Part shown: one piece after another, positions 31,249 to 37,536 of the stretch
Layout: each line of letters starts with the position of its first letter
How positions within the stretch are numbered: position 1 is the stretch's first letter
Virus record (IMG/VR): IMGVR_UViG_3300042939_000280
Coordinates: 1-42,198 of that record
Origin: a virus
Strand: one strand, 5' to 3'
DNA length: 42,198 nt
The notes under the pieces: model-generated
Database searches by the model: none
Told to the model about the DNA's origin: nothing
The model's input: the letters and a program-made list of their open reading frames with translations, nothing else
Program-made: the position numbers and the translations under genes

Positions 31249-33556
31249 TCCAGACTTTCGTCTTCTCATCCATAACCAGAACCCCCTGGCTGATCGCGTA
31301 TTCCAGCGCAACCCGCACCAACGAGCGGTCCCTCGAATGGATCGAATTGACCAGCTCACCGTTGGAAACCCCAACCGGACCGGACCTATCAACCTTCCTC
31401 AGAAGATTCCGCAGCACCCGATCCGCGGCAGTCACCTGCTCGGCAGCCTCACTGCGCTTCGCGGCGGCATGTTCCGCACCTTTCAGAACCCCGCGATCCC
31501 TAAACTCGTTCAGGCGTGACTCCTGATATGCCTCACCAACCCGGCCCAACGTCCAGTCCGACACCGCACTGACGATCTTGGCGAGCCTCCAATCCTCCAC
31601 ATCAATCTCGGTGCGCCCATCCATGTACGCCAACGCGAACGCCACCTTCTCCTGAGCGAACAGCGCGTGACCCCGCGACTCCTCAACCTGATTACGCATG
31701 AACGCAGCCCGCGCTTCACGTATCTCCAACTCGACCTCAGACGGCACCGCAATCGACCCGACAGCATTGAGCAGCTCCACCCTGCGGGGAAACATGCCGT
31801 TCAAGGTGCGTTCCAGCCCCAAGCCGTCCACCGGATACGGCGTCGGCTCGGCAACCACACGACGGTCCATGCCAGGAAACCACATGAGCCGCTGCATAGT
31901 GCCGCCGCCGCCATCCTCCAACAGCGCACCCGCCCGAGACGGCTGCGCCCCGACAAGCATCGTCATCCGGTAGGTGTGCGCCTCGACCGGCGAAACCGTC
32001 CTGCCGCGATACGTGAACCCCAACCGCTCGCCAGAGAACCCGTTGCGGAGAACAACCGAAGTGGTCTGACCGGACCTGTCGCCCATCACGCCGATCGTGT
32101 CAATCTCAGGAACGTCGAACATCACCGACGTGACATACTCCTGCGGGTCTTCGACCCGACGGTTGTAGCACTCGACCATTCCCTCGCCCGACCCGATCGG
32201 CCTGACATCAACATCGCCGGTGACCAACGCGGAAGCAACAGCCATAGCGGTGCCCTTGCCGCCGCCGGACTGCGCCACCACCACACCGAACCAGTTCAAC
32301 GAACCCCTCCCACCGATGATGGGAGGCAAGGTCATACTGGGCGGCACCAGCGCAAGAACGCGAGCGACACACGCGGCGAACACCGCCCACGGTGCAGCCA
32401 TGCGAGCCAAGGCGGCTTCGTAGATGATCTGATGCGCGTCACGCGCCGACCAGAAATCCTGTTCGATAACCTCAAGCTCGCCGACCGGCCCAGGGCGCGA
32501 CGGTTCGGTATCATCCAACTCGGCGGCGACCTCGGTGCTATCAGCCCGCTCCGCGTTGGCAAATTGGGCGCCGGGATCGCCGCCACCCCCCAGCATCCGG
32601 CGGAACCAATCCAGAATCCCCGGCTGGGAAAGCTCCCTCGCCACATTGCCGTTGCTGACCATGCGGTTGAACTCGGAGAACGCGACATCGCGTGGCCGCG
32701 TATCGCCCCGCGACGGATCAGCGAGAACAGCGATGAACACTTCGCGCAGCAGCGACAACGCCGACTCCACACCCGGCTGACCCTCCGCGCCCAGCCGCAG
32801 AATCGCCATGACGTGACGCAGGCAAGTGTCATGCCGGGACATCCCCGGCAGATTCATCTCCTTGATCGCCTCCGCGAGCCGCGCCTGCACCAGCACGGAA
32901 GGATCCCCGGCGGTAAGCGCCTGACGGGTATCGAACTCGGCGGAAATGTCCAACGACTTCGGCGTGAGCTTCAACCCGTCGATCCACGACTCAGGCAACC
33001 AGGGAATATCGTCCAAGCTGGGAACACCCAGAAGCTGCCCCGCTGAGTTACGCCACCAGTAGTCGCGGCCCTCAGGATGAAGCGACGGCCAGCACACCAC
33101 ATAGCGGTGATGCCGTTGAATGACCTCAATGTCCCCGATAGACATTTCGGGGAACACGATCACCGTTTCCAGCAGAGTGCTCGGCGGCACACGGAACAAC
33201 CGCAGCCCCGACACCAAATCACCGTCACGGCTCGACGACTGGGGACCATCCGGCAGCGGACCCCAACGCTTCACCGCCTCCGCGAACGCGGCCGCGCCGG
33301 TCTTGGCCCCGTAGGCATCGACGTCGATACCGATAACCCCATCTGGCAGCCGCAGACACAGATTGCCGTCGGGATACAACTCGCTCCACTGCAGAACGTC
33401 GCCATAGGACGGCTCCGCGCCGTCGTACCCGGTGAACCCTTTCGGCGGCGGCCACTTAGCGCCGCGCTTCAAGGGAAGAACGCCCCGCCAACCAGCCTCC
33501 CAATAGGTTTCGGCGGCGGCGGCGTAGCCGATGTTCGCGGTGTCGGGCAACATCAC
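31238..33556 (-). CDS. Bifunctional primase/polymerase with C-terminal DUF3987-like ATPase
   Basis: A 772-residue replication protein, start GTG-ATG overlapping the previous stop. The N-terminal domain (about 10-200) is prim-pol (AEP-type): YWEAGWRGVLPLKRGAKWPP, then GIDVD (D78, D80, metal site) and a later basic patch. Residues about 380-700 resemble the DUF3987 or helicase-like ATPase: NWFGVVVAQSGGGKGTAMAV (P-loop, K434) and VMFDVPEIDTIGVMGDRSGQ. The C-terminus may hold a winged helix (LLRKVDRSGPVGVSNGELVN). It is likely to prime and unwind the phage origin. It is co-directional with the late genes, which is uncommon. Confidence 0.85.
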   Translation of the reverse strand: MMLPDTANIGYAAAAETYWEAGWRGVLPLKRGAKWPPPKGFTGYDGAEPSYGDVLQWSELYPDGNLCLRLPDGVIGIDVDAYGAKTGAAAFAEAVKRWGPLPDGPQSSSRDGDLVSGLRLFRVPPSTLLETVIVFPEMSIGDIEVIQRHHRYVVCWPSLHPEGRDYWWRNSAGQLLGVPSLDDIPWLPESWIDGLKLTPKSLDISAEFDTRQALTAGDPSVLVQARLAEAIKEMNLPGMSRHDTCLRHVMAILRLGAEGQPGVESALSLLREVFIAVLADPSRGDTRPRDVAFSEFNRMVSNGNVARELSQPGILDWFRRMLGGGGDPGAQFANAERADSTEVAAELDDTEPSRPGPVGELEVIEQDFWSARDAHQIIYEAALARMAAPWAVFAACVARVLALVPPSMTLPPIIGGRGSLNWFGVVVAQSGGGKGTAMAVASALVTGDVDVRPIGSGEGMVECYNRRVEDPQEYVTSVMFDVPEIDTIGVMGDRSGQTTSVVLRNGFSGERLGFTYRGRTVSPVEAHTYRMTMLVGAQPSRAGALLEDGGGGTMQRLMWFPGMDRRVVAEPTPYPVDGLGLERTLNGMFPRRVELLNAVGSIAVPSEVELEIREARAAFMRNQVEESRGHALFAQEKVAFALAYMDGRTEIDVEDWRLAKIVSAVSDWTLGRVGEAYQESRLNEFRDRGVLKGAEHAAAKRSEAAEQVTAADRVLRNLLRKVDRSGPVGVSNGELVNSIHSRDRSLVRVALEYAISQGVLVMDEKTKVWTRP

Positions 33557-33780
33557 TGGGCACGCCCGCTCTCTTCGCCGGCTTGGAAGGCGAGAGCAAC
33601 CTCGGCGTCCAGTTCAGCCTCGGACACGATCAAGAACCCGGCCGCATTGAGTGAACTGATGATGGCGCTGGGCATCATGCGAGTCGGATACATGGCGTGG
33701 GCCTGCCTCAACCCGGCGAGAATGACACCTTCAGGCGTCCGTTCCGCGGGCTTCTTCCGCGGACGGAGTGGAATCTTCAC
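33553..33780 (-). CDS. Small protein upstream of the primase, unknown
   Basis: A 75-residue protein. The start GTG 33778-33780 follows GGGAG. The N-terminus is basic (KIPLRPRKKPAERT); the rest is helical (EGVILAGLRQAHAMYPTRMM, PSAIISSLNAAGFLIVSE). It overlaps the upstream gene by 50 bp and touches the primase start. No family recognised; a small accessory of replication is possible by position. Confidence 0.65.
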   Translation of the reverse strand: MKIPLRPRKKPAERTPEGVILAGLRQAHAMYPTRMMPSAIISSLNAAGFLIVSEAELDAEVALAFQAGEESGRAQ

Positions 33781-34078
33781 GGTCGCTCCCTTTCGTCCAG
33801 GCCTCCGCCTTGTCGGAGGCCAGCTTCTGTGTGGTGGCGACGCTACCCATAAGCCGCGTCACCCTGGCGGCATCCTCGGGATGCCGGTTGATCCAATCAA
33901 TCAATCCGTTATGAAGTCGGTTGATGGTTCCAAGCATTCGGTCCATGACAACGCCCAATCCCTGAACCTTGTCCTGCGGGTAGGCGAACCACCGCTGCCC
34001 ATTGTGAGTGAAAGTGGCGCACGCCCCTCGAGGCAGGCCGGTACTGAAGGTGACCTTTTTCGTTTTGATTTCGTGCAC
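33731..34078 (-). CDS. Small early protein, unknown function
   Basis: A 115-residue protein. The GTG start at 34076-34078 follows GGAGG at 9 nt; the upstream frame to 34228 would run through the terminator hairpin. VHEIKTKKVTFSTGLPRGA, FTHNGQRWFAYPQDKV and MDRMLGTINRLHNGLIDWIN suggest a short beta domain followed by helices. It is the first gene after a strong hairpin. I do not recognise a family. Confidence 0.7.
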   Translation of the reverse strand: MHEIKTKKVTFSTGLPRGACATFTHNGQRWFAYPQDKVQGLGVVMDRMLGTINRLHNGLIDWINRHPEDAARVTRLMGSVATTQKLASDKAEAWTKGSDREDSTPSAEEARGTDA

Positions 34079-34096
34079 GCTCGCTCCCTCCGGGGA

Positions 34097-34140
34097 TGCC
34101 CAACCGGAGTGGCAGGGGGGGGGACCACTCCGGTTGGGCA
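34097..34140 (-). terminator. Strong hairpin between early-gene groups
   Basis: A perfect 16-bp inverted repeat, TGCCCAACCGGAGTGG at 34097-34112 and its complement at 34125-34140, around a 12-base loop containing nine G (plus strand). It lies 5 bp after the stop of the OB-like gene and upstream of the next gene, so it would terminate or attenuate leftward transcription or protect the RNA end. No T-run follows. Confidence 0.75.
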
Positions 34141-34145
34141 CGTTC

Positions 34146-34724
34146 TCAGAACGGCGGCGTCGCCGTCGCCGCCATCGTGGCGGAAACAGTTGCCCTCGTC
34201 GCATCGTCCATCGCCGCCCAGGCGACATCCGAGATCGCGGCCGGTTTCACCGGAGCCGGTGCAGCCGGTGCAGGTGCCGCCGGGGCTGATGGTGCTGCGG
34301 CAGGGGCCGCTGTGCCGAAGTGTTCGGCAACACCCTTCGACGGCGGTGCGTACACAGCCTCGAAGTGCTTCGACGGGGACAGCCCCGGCCGATCAGCCGG
34401 TTCAGTCCTGACGAACGTCACCGTCAACGTGCCGCCGATCGCCGGTTCCTTGACCCCAGCCCGGCGCAGGGCGTCACCGACAGCACCGCGCATGTAGCTC
34501 TTGACGTACAGCGTGCGGGCACCGTCGTCGAACTGCTGCTCGGGATCGCGCTCAGTGGTGTCGAGTTCGATCCGAACCTGCATCCGGTCGGTGGGCTGAC
34601 CCGTCTTCGGGTCGTTCACCGGCTCGGGTGCGTGAACAGCGGTGATGGTTCCGGTGATCGTTTTCGGAGGCTGGTCGGGCCAAGTGATGCCTTTACCGCC
34701 GCCGAAGAATCCACCTAGTGTCAC
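34146..34724 (-). CDS. Putative single-stranded DNA-binding/OB-like early protein
   Basis: A 192-residue protein starting at GTG 34722-34724 with GGAA upstream; the longer frame to 34844 passes through the palindrome. GGFFGGGKGITWPDQPPKTI, GTITAVHAPEPVNDPKTGQP, MQVRIELDTTERD and GTLTVTFVRTEPAD form the alternating strands of an OB-like barrel. The C-terminus is Ala/Pro-rich and ends in a helix (DVAWAAMDDATRATVSATMA). Proteins of this pattern occur next to the primase in actinophages. Binding of single-stranded DNA is an inference from the fold-like pattern. A hairpin follows the stop. Confidence 0.55.
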   Translation of the reverse strand: MTLGGFFGGGKGITWPDQPPKTITGTITAVHAPEPVNDPKTGQPTDRMQVRIELDTTERDPEQQFDDGARTLYVKSYMRGAVGDALRRAGVKEPAIGGTLTVTFVRTEPADRPGLSPSKHFEAVYAPPSKGVAEHFGTAAPAAAPSAPAAPAPAAPAPVKPAAISDVAWAAMDDATRATVSATMAATATPPF

Positions 34725-34765
34725 TGTCGATTTCCAATCTGTGAGTTGTGATTTGTTGTGGTGGC

Positions 34766-34786
34766 TGTGTTGCGAAACGCAACACC
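34766..34786. repeat. Dispersed palindrome (copy 14), intergenic
   Basis: TGTGTTGCG-AAA-CGCAACACC; it reaches the stop codon (34786-34788) of the zinc-finger gene and lies in the 61-bp spacer before the OB-like gene. Confidence 0.95.
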
Positions 34787-34971
34787 TACTCGCGGCTCTC
34801 ACCGCGAGAAGACTTAGCGATCCCATAACAGGTATCGCAGGCACTCAGGAGCACCGCGCCGCTGGTGATGCCGGAGTTCAGGAACTCCCGATTGATGTCG
34901 GCCTCTGGGGTGTCGGTGCGATAGGTCAGGCCGCACACCGCGCACCGGAACGAACGAAGGTTGTCACTCAT
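34786..34971 (-). CDS. Small zinc-finger protein
   Basis: A 61-residue protein with a C-x2-C pair near the start (SFRCAVCGLTYRTD) and a second pair late (LLSACDTCYG), spaced as a zinc ribbon. ATG 34969-34971 overlaps the previous stop within CGATGAGTGA. It lies in a run of small early genes, most with unclear roles; DNA or protein binding is likely from the ribbon alone. Confidence 0.75.
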   Translation of the reverse strand: MSDNLRSFRCAVCGLTYRTDTPEADINREFLNSGITSGAVLLSACDTCYGIAKSSRGESRE

Positions 34972-35060
34972 CGTCTGTTCCACCAACTCATGAACGCTGC
35001 ACCGACAAACCCGCCGATACCTGCCGACAGGTACGGCATCCACCAAGAGCAGTCACTCAT
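34968..35060 (-). CDS. Tiny membrane protein, 30 residues
   Basis: MSDCSWWMPYLSAGIGGFVG continues to AAFMSWWNRR: one transmembrane helix with Trp at both ends and a basic C-terminus. Both its start (overlapping the 72-residue gene's stop) and its stop (overlapping the zinc-finger gene's start) lie in CGATGAGTGA junctions, which supports translation. The Trp-flanked helix fits a small membrane peptide. The function is unknown. Confidence 0.7.
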   Translation of the reverse strand: MSDCSWWMPYLSAGIGGFVGAAFMSWWNRR

Positions 35061-35275
35061 CGTCGGCCTTCCCTGTCGACAATCTCCCAATCGGTCACAT
35101 GTCGGCGCACCCACTGGTCTGGCTTGCCGTTGATGATGCGTTTAGCTAGGTGTGGTTGCAGCCCTAGCTCGCGGATCACAGCGTCGGCCAGTGCAAGTGA
35201 CTCGTCCCATGTCGGGTAATCGACAGAAACTGTGTGGACGAGAACTTGGGCGATGCGGGTGCGGAGGTCGCTCAC
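35057..35275 (-). CDS. Small early protein, paralogue-like to a right-arm protein
   Basis: A 72-residue protein. MSDLRTRIAQVLVHTVSVDY, then ESLALADAVIRELGLQPHLA. The LRxRIA...ALADAVIRELGL pattern matches the right-arm protein at 39847-40125 (LRDRIAAAIDQRYNQ... AADTAIAELGL), both followed by a helix with a conserved basic and WxV/WQ motif. It is a common short helical family of actinophages without known function. GTGA overlap with the upstream stop. Confidence 0.75.
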   Translation of the reverse strand: MSDLRTRIAQVLVHTVSVDYPTWDESLALADAVIRELGLQPHLAKRIINGKPDQWVRRHVTDWEIVDREGRR

Positions 35276-35451
35276 AGCCCAGCCTCCTTCGCCTTGATAC
35301 GCCGGGCGGCTCTCTCGCTGGATTCCACCTTCGCCGCCTCATCAACAACCAAGGAGTAGTGCAGGCTGCACAGCGCAGCCAGGCCGCTCTCAGCGTCGAT
35401 CGTCTTGGTGACGTTGGGTGATCCGCACACGGCACAGTTCAGGTTGCTCAT
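35272..35451 (-). CDS. Small zinc-finger protein
   Basis: A 59-residue protein starting MSNLNCAVCGSPNVTKTIDA, with a C-x2-C pair (residues 6 and 9), a later C28 and H31 (LCSLHYSLV), then a basic helix (SSERAARRIKAKEAGL). The pattern fits a C2-HC-type small zinc finger. The longer open frame to 35685 overlaps the nuclease gene and is not supported. ATG overlaps the stop of the 36-residue membrane protein (ATGA). Confidence 0.75.
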   Translation of the reverse strand: MSNLNCAVCGSPNVTKTIDAESGLAALCSLHYSLVVDEAAKVESSERAARRIKAKEAGL

Positions 35452-35558
35452 GACCCGCCCCGCTTCACCGCGCCAAGAACGATGGATGCCGCGACGGCCA
35501 GGACCGCGAGGAAGATGTCGCGCACATCGGCGGGTGTTGCGCTTCGCAACACTGTCAT
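35448..35558 (-). CDS. Tiny membrane protein, 36 residues, N-terminus from a palindrome
   Basis: MTVLRSATPADVRDIFLAVL then AVAASIVLGAVKRGGS: one transmembrane helix (about 14-29) with a basic end. The ATG overlaps the nuclease gene's stop (ATGA), and its own stop overlaps the next start (ATGA), good evidence of translation. The palindrome at 35533-35553 supplies residues VLRSATP, a different reading frame from the GVA-x-RNTP form. The function is unknown. Confidence 0.7.
   Translation of the reverse strand: MTVLRSATPADVRDIFLAVLAVAASIVLGAVKRGGS
35533..35553. repeat. Dispersed palindrome (copy 15), in coding sequence
   Basis: GGTGTTGCG-CTT-CGCAACACT; one mismatch at the end. It is read as VLRSATP at the start of the tiny membrane protein. 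Confidence 0.95.
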
Positions 35559-36316
35559 AATCCAGCACCTCCGCACTGCAGCGGCCCGCGAGGATCAGTC
35601 GAGTACCAGGGGCAGAACACGCAATCGACCGGCTCCACCGGAAACCAGCTATACCTGTCTGGATTGTTTTCGATATCAAAGTCATTCAGCAGGCACAGCA
35701 CCTGCTCGCGCCGGGTCAGCACTTCATCGACAAGCTGCGGGCTGTAGTCCTCCGACCAGACGTGCAGGCTGTGCAGCGTCGCCCCGCGAGGAACGAACGC
35801 AATCGCCACACGTTTCACGGGTAGGCCGGCGTTCTCGAAACCCCGCCCATACAGGTGAACCTGATTGCGGTACACCGGGCCGGGGTCTTTCCGGTACTTC
35901 CGCAGCCGGGGTGTGCCGACCACCTTCCAGTCGACCACTGTCGCCGTGTCGACGTCGTACAGGTCTGAGCTTCCCGCCAGGCCCGGCGTGACCTGAACCT
36001 TGGTTTCAGTCAGCCACCGCTCCCGCCCCAGAACCTCGTTGGCGTGCTGCGCGGCATTGTCGAGCCAGTTGTGCACGGCGGTGCCGATGATCGACGGCAG
36101 CGGATCGAACTGCGGATTGGACCCCGGCTCGGCCATGATGCCGTAGGCCATTCTCCGGAAGCAGGGATGGGCGACCTGGCTGGGTCCGAGTTCCACCTGC
36201 AGACTGCGCGGGGCGTTCGCGCTGCGTGAGCGGATCATGTGGATGAGGTCGTCGCGCAGCGGATCGCTGGCGGGCGGCTCTGTGTCGAAGAAGTCGGCGG
36301 TGGCGGTGTCACTCAT
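35555..36316 (-). CDS. Cas4/RecB-like PD-(D/E)XK exonuclease
   Basis: A 253-residue protein. The key pieces are C52 (HPCFRRMAYG), H82 (GTAVHNWLD), D118 (GSSDLYD), D129-W-K131 (TATVVDWKV) and Q152 (YRNQVHLYGRGFENAG), the PD-(D/E)XK nuclease core, and the C-terminal Cys group C232, C235 and C248 (DCVFCPWY, LQCGG), which with C52 would bind a 4Fe-4S cluster as in Cas4. It probably resects DNA ends for recombination in early infection. It overlaps the previous gene by 8 bp in a CGATGAGTGA junction. Confidence 0.9.
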   Translation of the reverse strand: MSDTATADFFDTEPPASDPLRDDLIHMIRSRSANAPRSLQVELGPSQVAHPCFRRMAYGIMAEPGSNPQFDPLPSIIGTAVHNWLDNAAQHANEVLGRERWLTETKVQVTPGLAGSSDLYDVDTATVVDWKVVGTPRLRKYRKDPGPVYRNQVHLYGRGFENAGLPVKRVAIAFVPRGATLHSLHVWSEDYSPQLVDEVLTRREQVLCLLNDFDIENNPDRYSWFPVEPVDCVFCPWYSTDPRGPLQCGGAGL

Positions 36317-36506
36317 CGACGGTCGCCTTCTGCATCAGTTCCATGATGCGCTCACCGGCATCGTCAGCTATGCCTAACTCAGCCCGCTCCTGGGTCGCCT
36401 TCGCCGCTCGGGTTTCCGCTCGCTCAATCGCACGGTTTACGCGGGATATGCGAACCCCATCGAGTCGAGTCCAGCGTGCGTAGTGATGATCGCGCCATTC
36501 ACTCAT
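36309..36506 (-). CDS. Small basic helical protein, unknown
   Basis: A 65-residue protein. I use ATG 36504-36506, which overlaps the upstream stop in CGATGAGTGA; a longer frame to 36518 also exists. MSEWRDHHYARWTRLDGVRI, then SRVNRAIERAETRAAKATQE. It is highly charged and helical, with no recognised family. It lies between the first early gene and the Cas4-like nuclease, so it may assist the nuclease. Confidence 0.7.
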   Translation of the reverse strand: MSEWRDHHYARWTRLDGVRISRVNRAIERAETRAAKATQERAELGIADDAGERIMELMQKATVDE

Positions 36507-36786
36507 CGACAACCTCAAACCGGCGAACCTCGGTGACCCGCTTGCATGACTCGTAGAGGTCTGGATAGGTATCCCGCAGGAACTTCTGGTCGAGGGCGTT
36601 TCTCTTGTAGAACTTCCAGGTGACTACAGTGTGGCCGTCGAGTTCGCCTTCGCCGTTGTCGCCCAGGGCTTGCTCTAGGGCGTCCCGCGCCGCTACCTCT
36701 GCGGCTTGGAGTTCAGCTTTCCGGTCTTTGAGCATTCTGAGCGTTTCGACCGCCCAGCGGACCTTTTCCAGATTGACCGCCACCAC
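36499..36786 (-). CDS. First gene of the leftward early operon; recombination-associated candidate
   Basis: A 95-residue protein. The GTG start at 36784-36786 has GAGAGG upstream and lies about 46 nt after the expected transcription start. MVAVNLEKVRWAVETLRMLK to ALEQALGDNG is helical. GHTVVTWKFYKRNALDQKFL, then YESCKRVTEVRRFEV resembles the C-terminal part of YqaJ-type recombination nucleases, where WK and a late arginine-rich strand occur. On its own it is too short to be a nuclease. It leads to the Cas4-like gene two genes later, which supports a recombination role. Confidence 0.7.
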   Translation of the reverse strand: MVAVNLEKVRWAVETLRMLKDRKAELQAAEVAARDALEQALGDNGEGELDGHTVVTWKFYKRNALDQKFLRDTYPDLYESCKRVTEVRRFEVVDE

Positions 36787-36838
36787 GTCCCCTCTCTTCT
36801 GACCGGATCTGACGGGCTAGTCATTTCGATCTAGAAGG

Positions 36839-36868
36839 ACGATAGACCCGCACACCGACAAGTGTCAA
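36839..36868 (-). promoter_or_regulatory. Leftward early promoter
   Basis: Minus-strand TTGACA (36863-36868), an 18-bp spacer and TATCGT (36839-36844). It precedes the first leftward early gene (start 36786), with the expected transcription start near 36832. Confidence 0.7.
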
Positions 36869-36930
36869 GGATTACGACATTTTGGTGTGTCGTCGGGTGT
36901 GTCATTGTTCCGCTCGGTCTGGACGCCTCA

Positions 36931-36970
36931 TAGGACAAAGGACATAGGACGGACATTAGGACAGCCACCC
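36931..36970. repeat. Left iteron-like group (GGAC units)
   Basis: Tandem AGGACAA, AGGACAT, AGGACGG, ACATT and AGGACAG units in about 40 bp. The complement of this block recurs in order on the right side of the AT core. Confidence 0.85.
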
Positions 36971-37076
36971 CCCCTCCCCCCTCCCTGCCCTTCCCTCTAT
37001 TCTTAGTATTTTATTATTATTTATTCAATTATATATACCTATAGGGAAGCGGGCGGGGGGGGAGGCCCCCCCCGTC

Positions 37077-37187
37077 CTTGTCCTAATGTCCCGTCCTACT
37101 TTAGGACGCTTGTCCTATGTCCTTTGTCCGTCCTACTTCTAGGGATGAAAGTAGGACGCTTGTCCTATGTCCTATGTCCGTCCTACT
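37077..37187. repeat. Right iteron-like group (GTCC units) with ~50-bp direct repeat
   Basis: TTGTCCTAATGTCCCGTCCT, then two ~50-bp copies that begin TTTAGGACGCTTGTCCTATG (37101) and AAGTAGGACGCTTGTCCTAT (37149). Each contains an inverted TAGGAC-gctt-GTCCTA, followed by GTCC-type units and CGTCCTACTT. Confidence 0.85.
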
Positions 37188-37214
37188 TTCCCGACACGCC
37201 CAATGTCATAGTTG

Positions 37215-37243
37215 TTGACAAAGGCAGGCCGTTGTGAGACAAT
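37215..37243 (+). promoter_or_regulatory. Rightward promoter of the right arm
   Basis: TTGACA (37215-37220), a 17-bp spacer and GACAAT (37238-37243). The first right-arm gene starts at 37336, leaving an approximately 85-nt leader with a possible ACCGGG / CCCGGT hairpin (about 37304-37323). Confidence 0.7.
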
Positions 37244-37335
37244 GAAAGAGTGTGGTTTCACATGAACTTGCTGCACGCCGCCCGCATTGATAAACCGGGT
37301 TTTCCTGACCTGTTTTCCCCGGTAAAGGCGCACCC

Positions 37336-37536
37336 ATGACCCCTCACTCTCTTGGGCGAGGTACGACCTGTGCGGGCGGCGGCGCAGCGTTGCGAAACGC
37401 AACACCCCCGGCATCCATGCTCACCGCCCTAGCCGAACTCGACGCACTACTCGCCGAACGCGACCAACTGATCCGCCGAGTGGCCGAGCTTCAAGCCGAA
37501 CGAGACAACTGGCGAGCGCAGGCCAGCCATGGCTGA
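37336..37536 (+). CDS. Small coiled-coil protein, first gene of right arm
   Basis: A 66-residue protein (start 37336), or 39 residues from ATG 37417. The C-terminal part is a good leucine-rich coiled coil (MLTALAELDALLAERDQLIR, RVAELQAERDNWRAQ), suited to dimerisation. The first 27 residues include ALRNATP from a diverged palindrome (37386-37406), so the shorter start is a real alternative. No DNA-binding motif is seen. It is transcribed from the rightward promoter. Confidence 0.6.
   Translation: MTPHSLGRGTTCAGGGAALRNATPPASMLTALAELDALLAERDQLIRRVAELQAERDNWRAQASHG
37386..37406. repeat. Dispersed palindrome (copy 16), left arm diverged
   Basis: AGCGTTGCG-AAA-CGCAACACC. The outer part of the left arm differs (AGCG for GGTG). 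It is read as ALRNATP if the longer start is used. Confidence 0.85.

Larger units (their letters stand above)
36787..37335. other. Gene-free, AT-rich, repeat-flanked centre; candidate replication origin and divergent control region
   Basis: The 549-bp stretch has a 47-bp AT-rich core (36999-37045, ATTATTATTTATTCAATTAT and ATATATACC), flanked by a C-rich run (36967-36994) and a G-run then C-run (37050-37076). On each side are GGAC/GTCC-type repeats, inverted with respect to each other (36931-36970; 37077-37187). Both arms diverge from here. Such an unwinding core with iteron-like repeats between divergent early promoters fits a replication origin. It could also be only a regulatory region; no function was tested. 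Confidence 0.6.

Noticed and set aside
31667-33046. Plus-strand open frame of 459 codons opposite the primase gene
   Set aside because: It is a shadow of the prim-pol gene; its Arg/His/Gln-rich composition is not protein-like.
37172-37414. Minus-strand 80-codon frame across the iteron-like repeats and rightward promoter
   Set aside because: It runs through the regulatory region and overlaps the first right-arm gene on the other strand; no ribosome-binding site.
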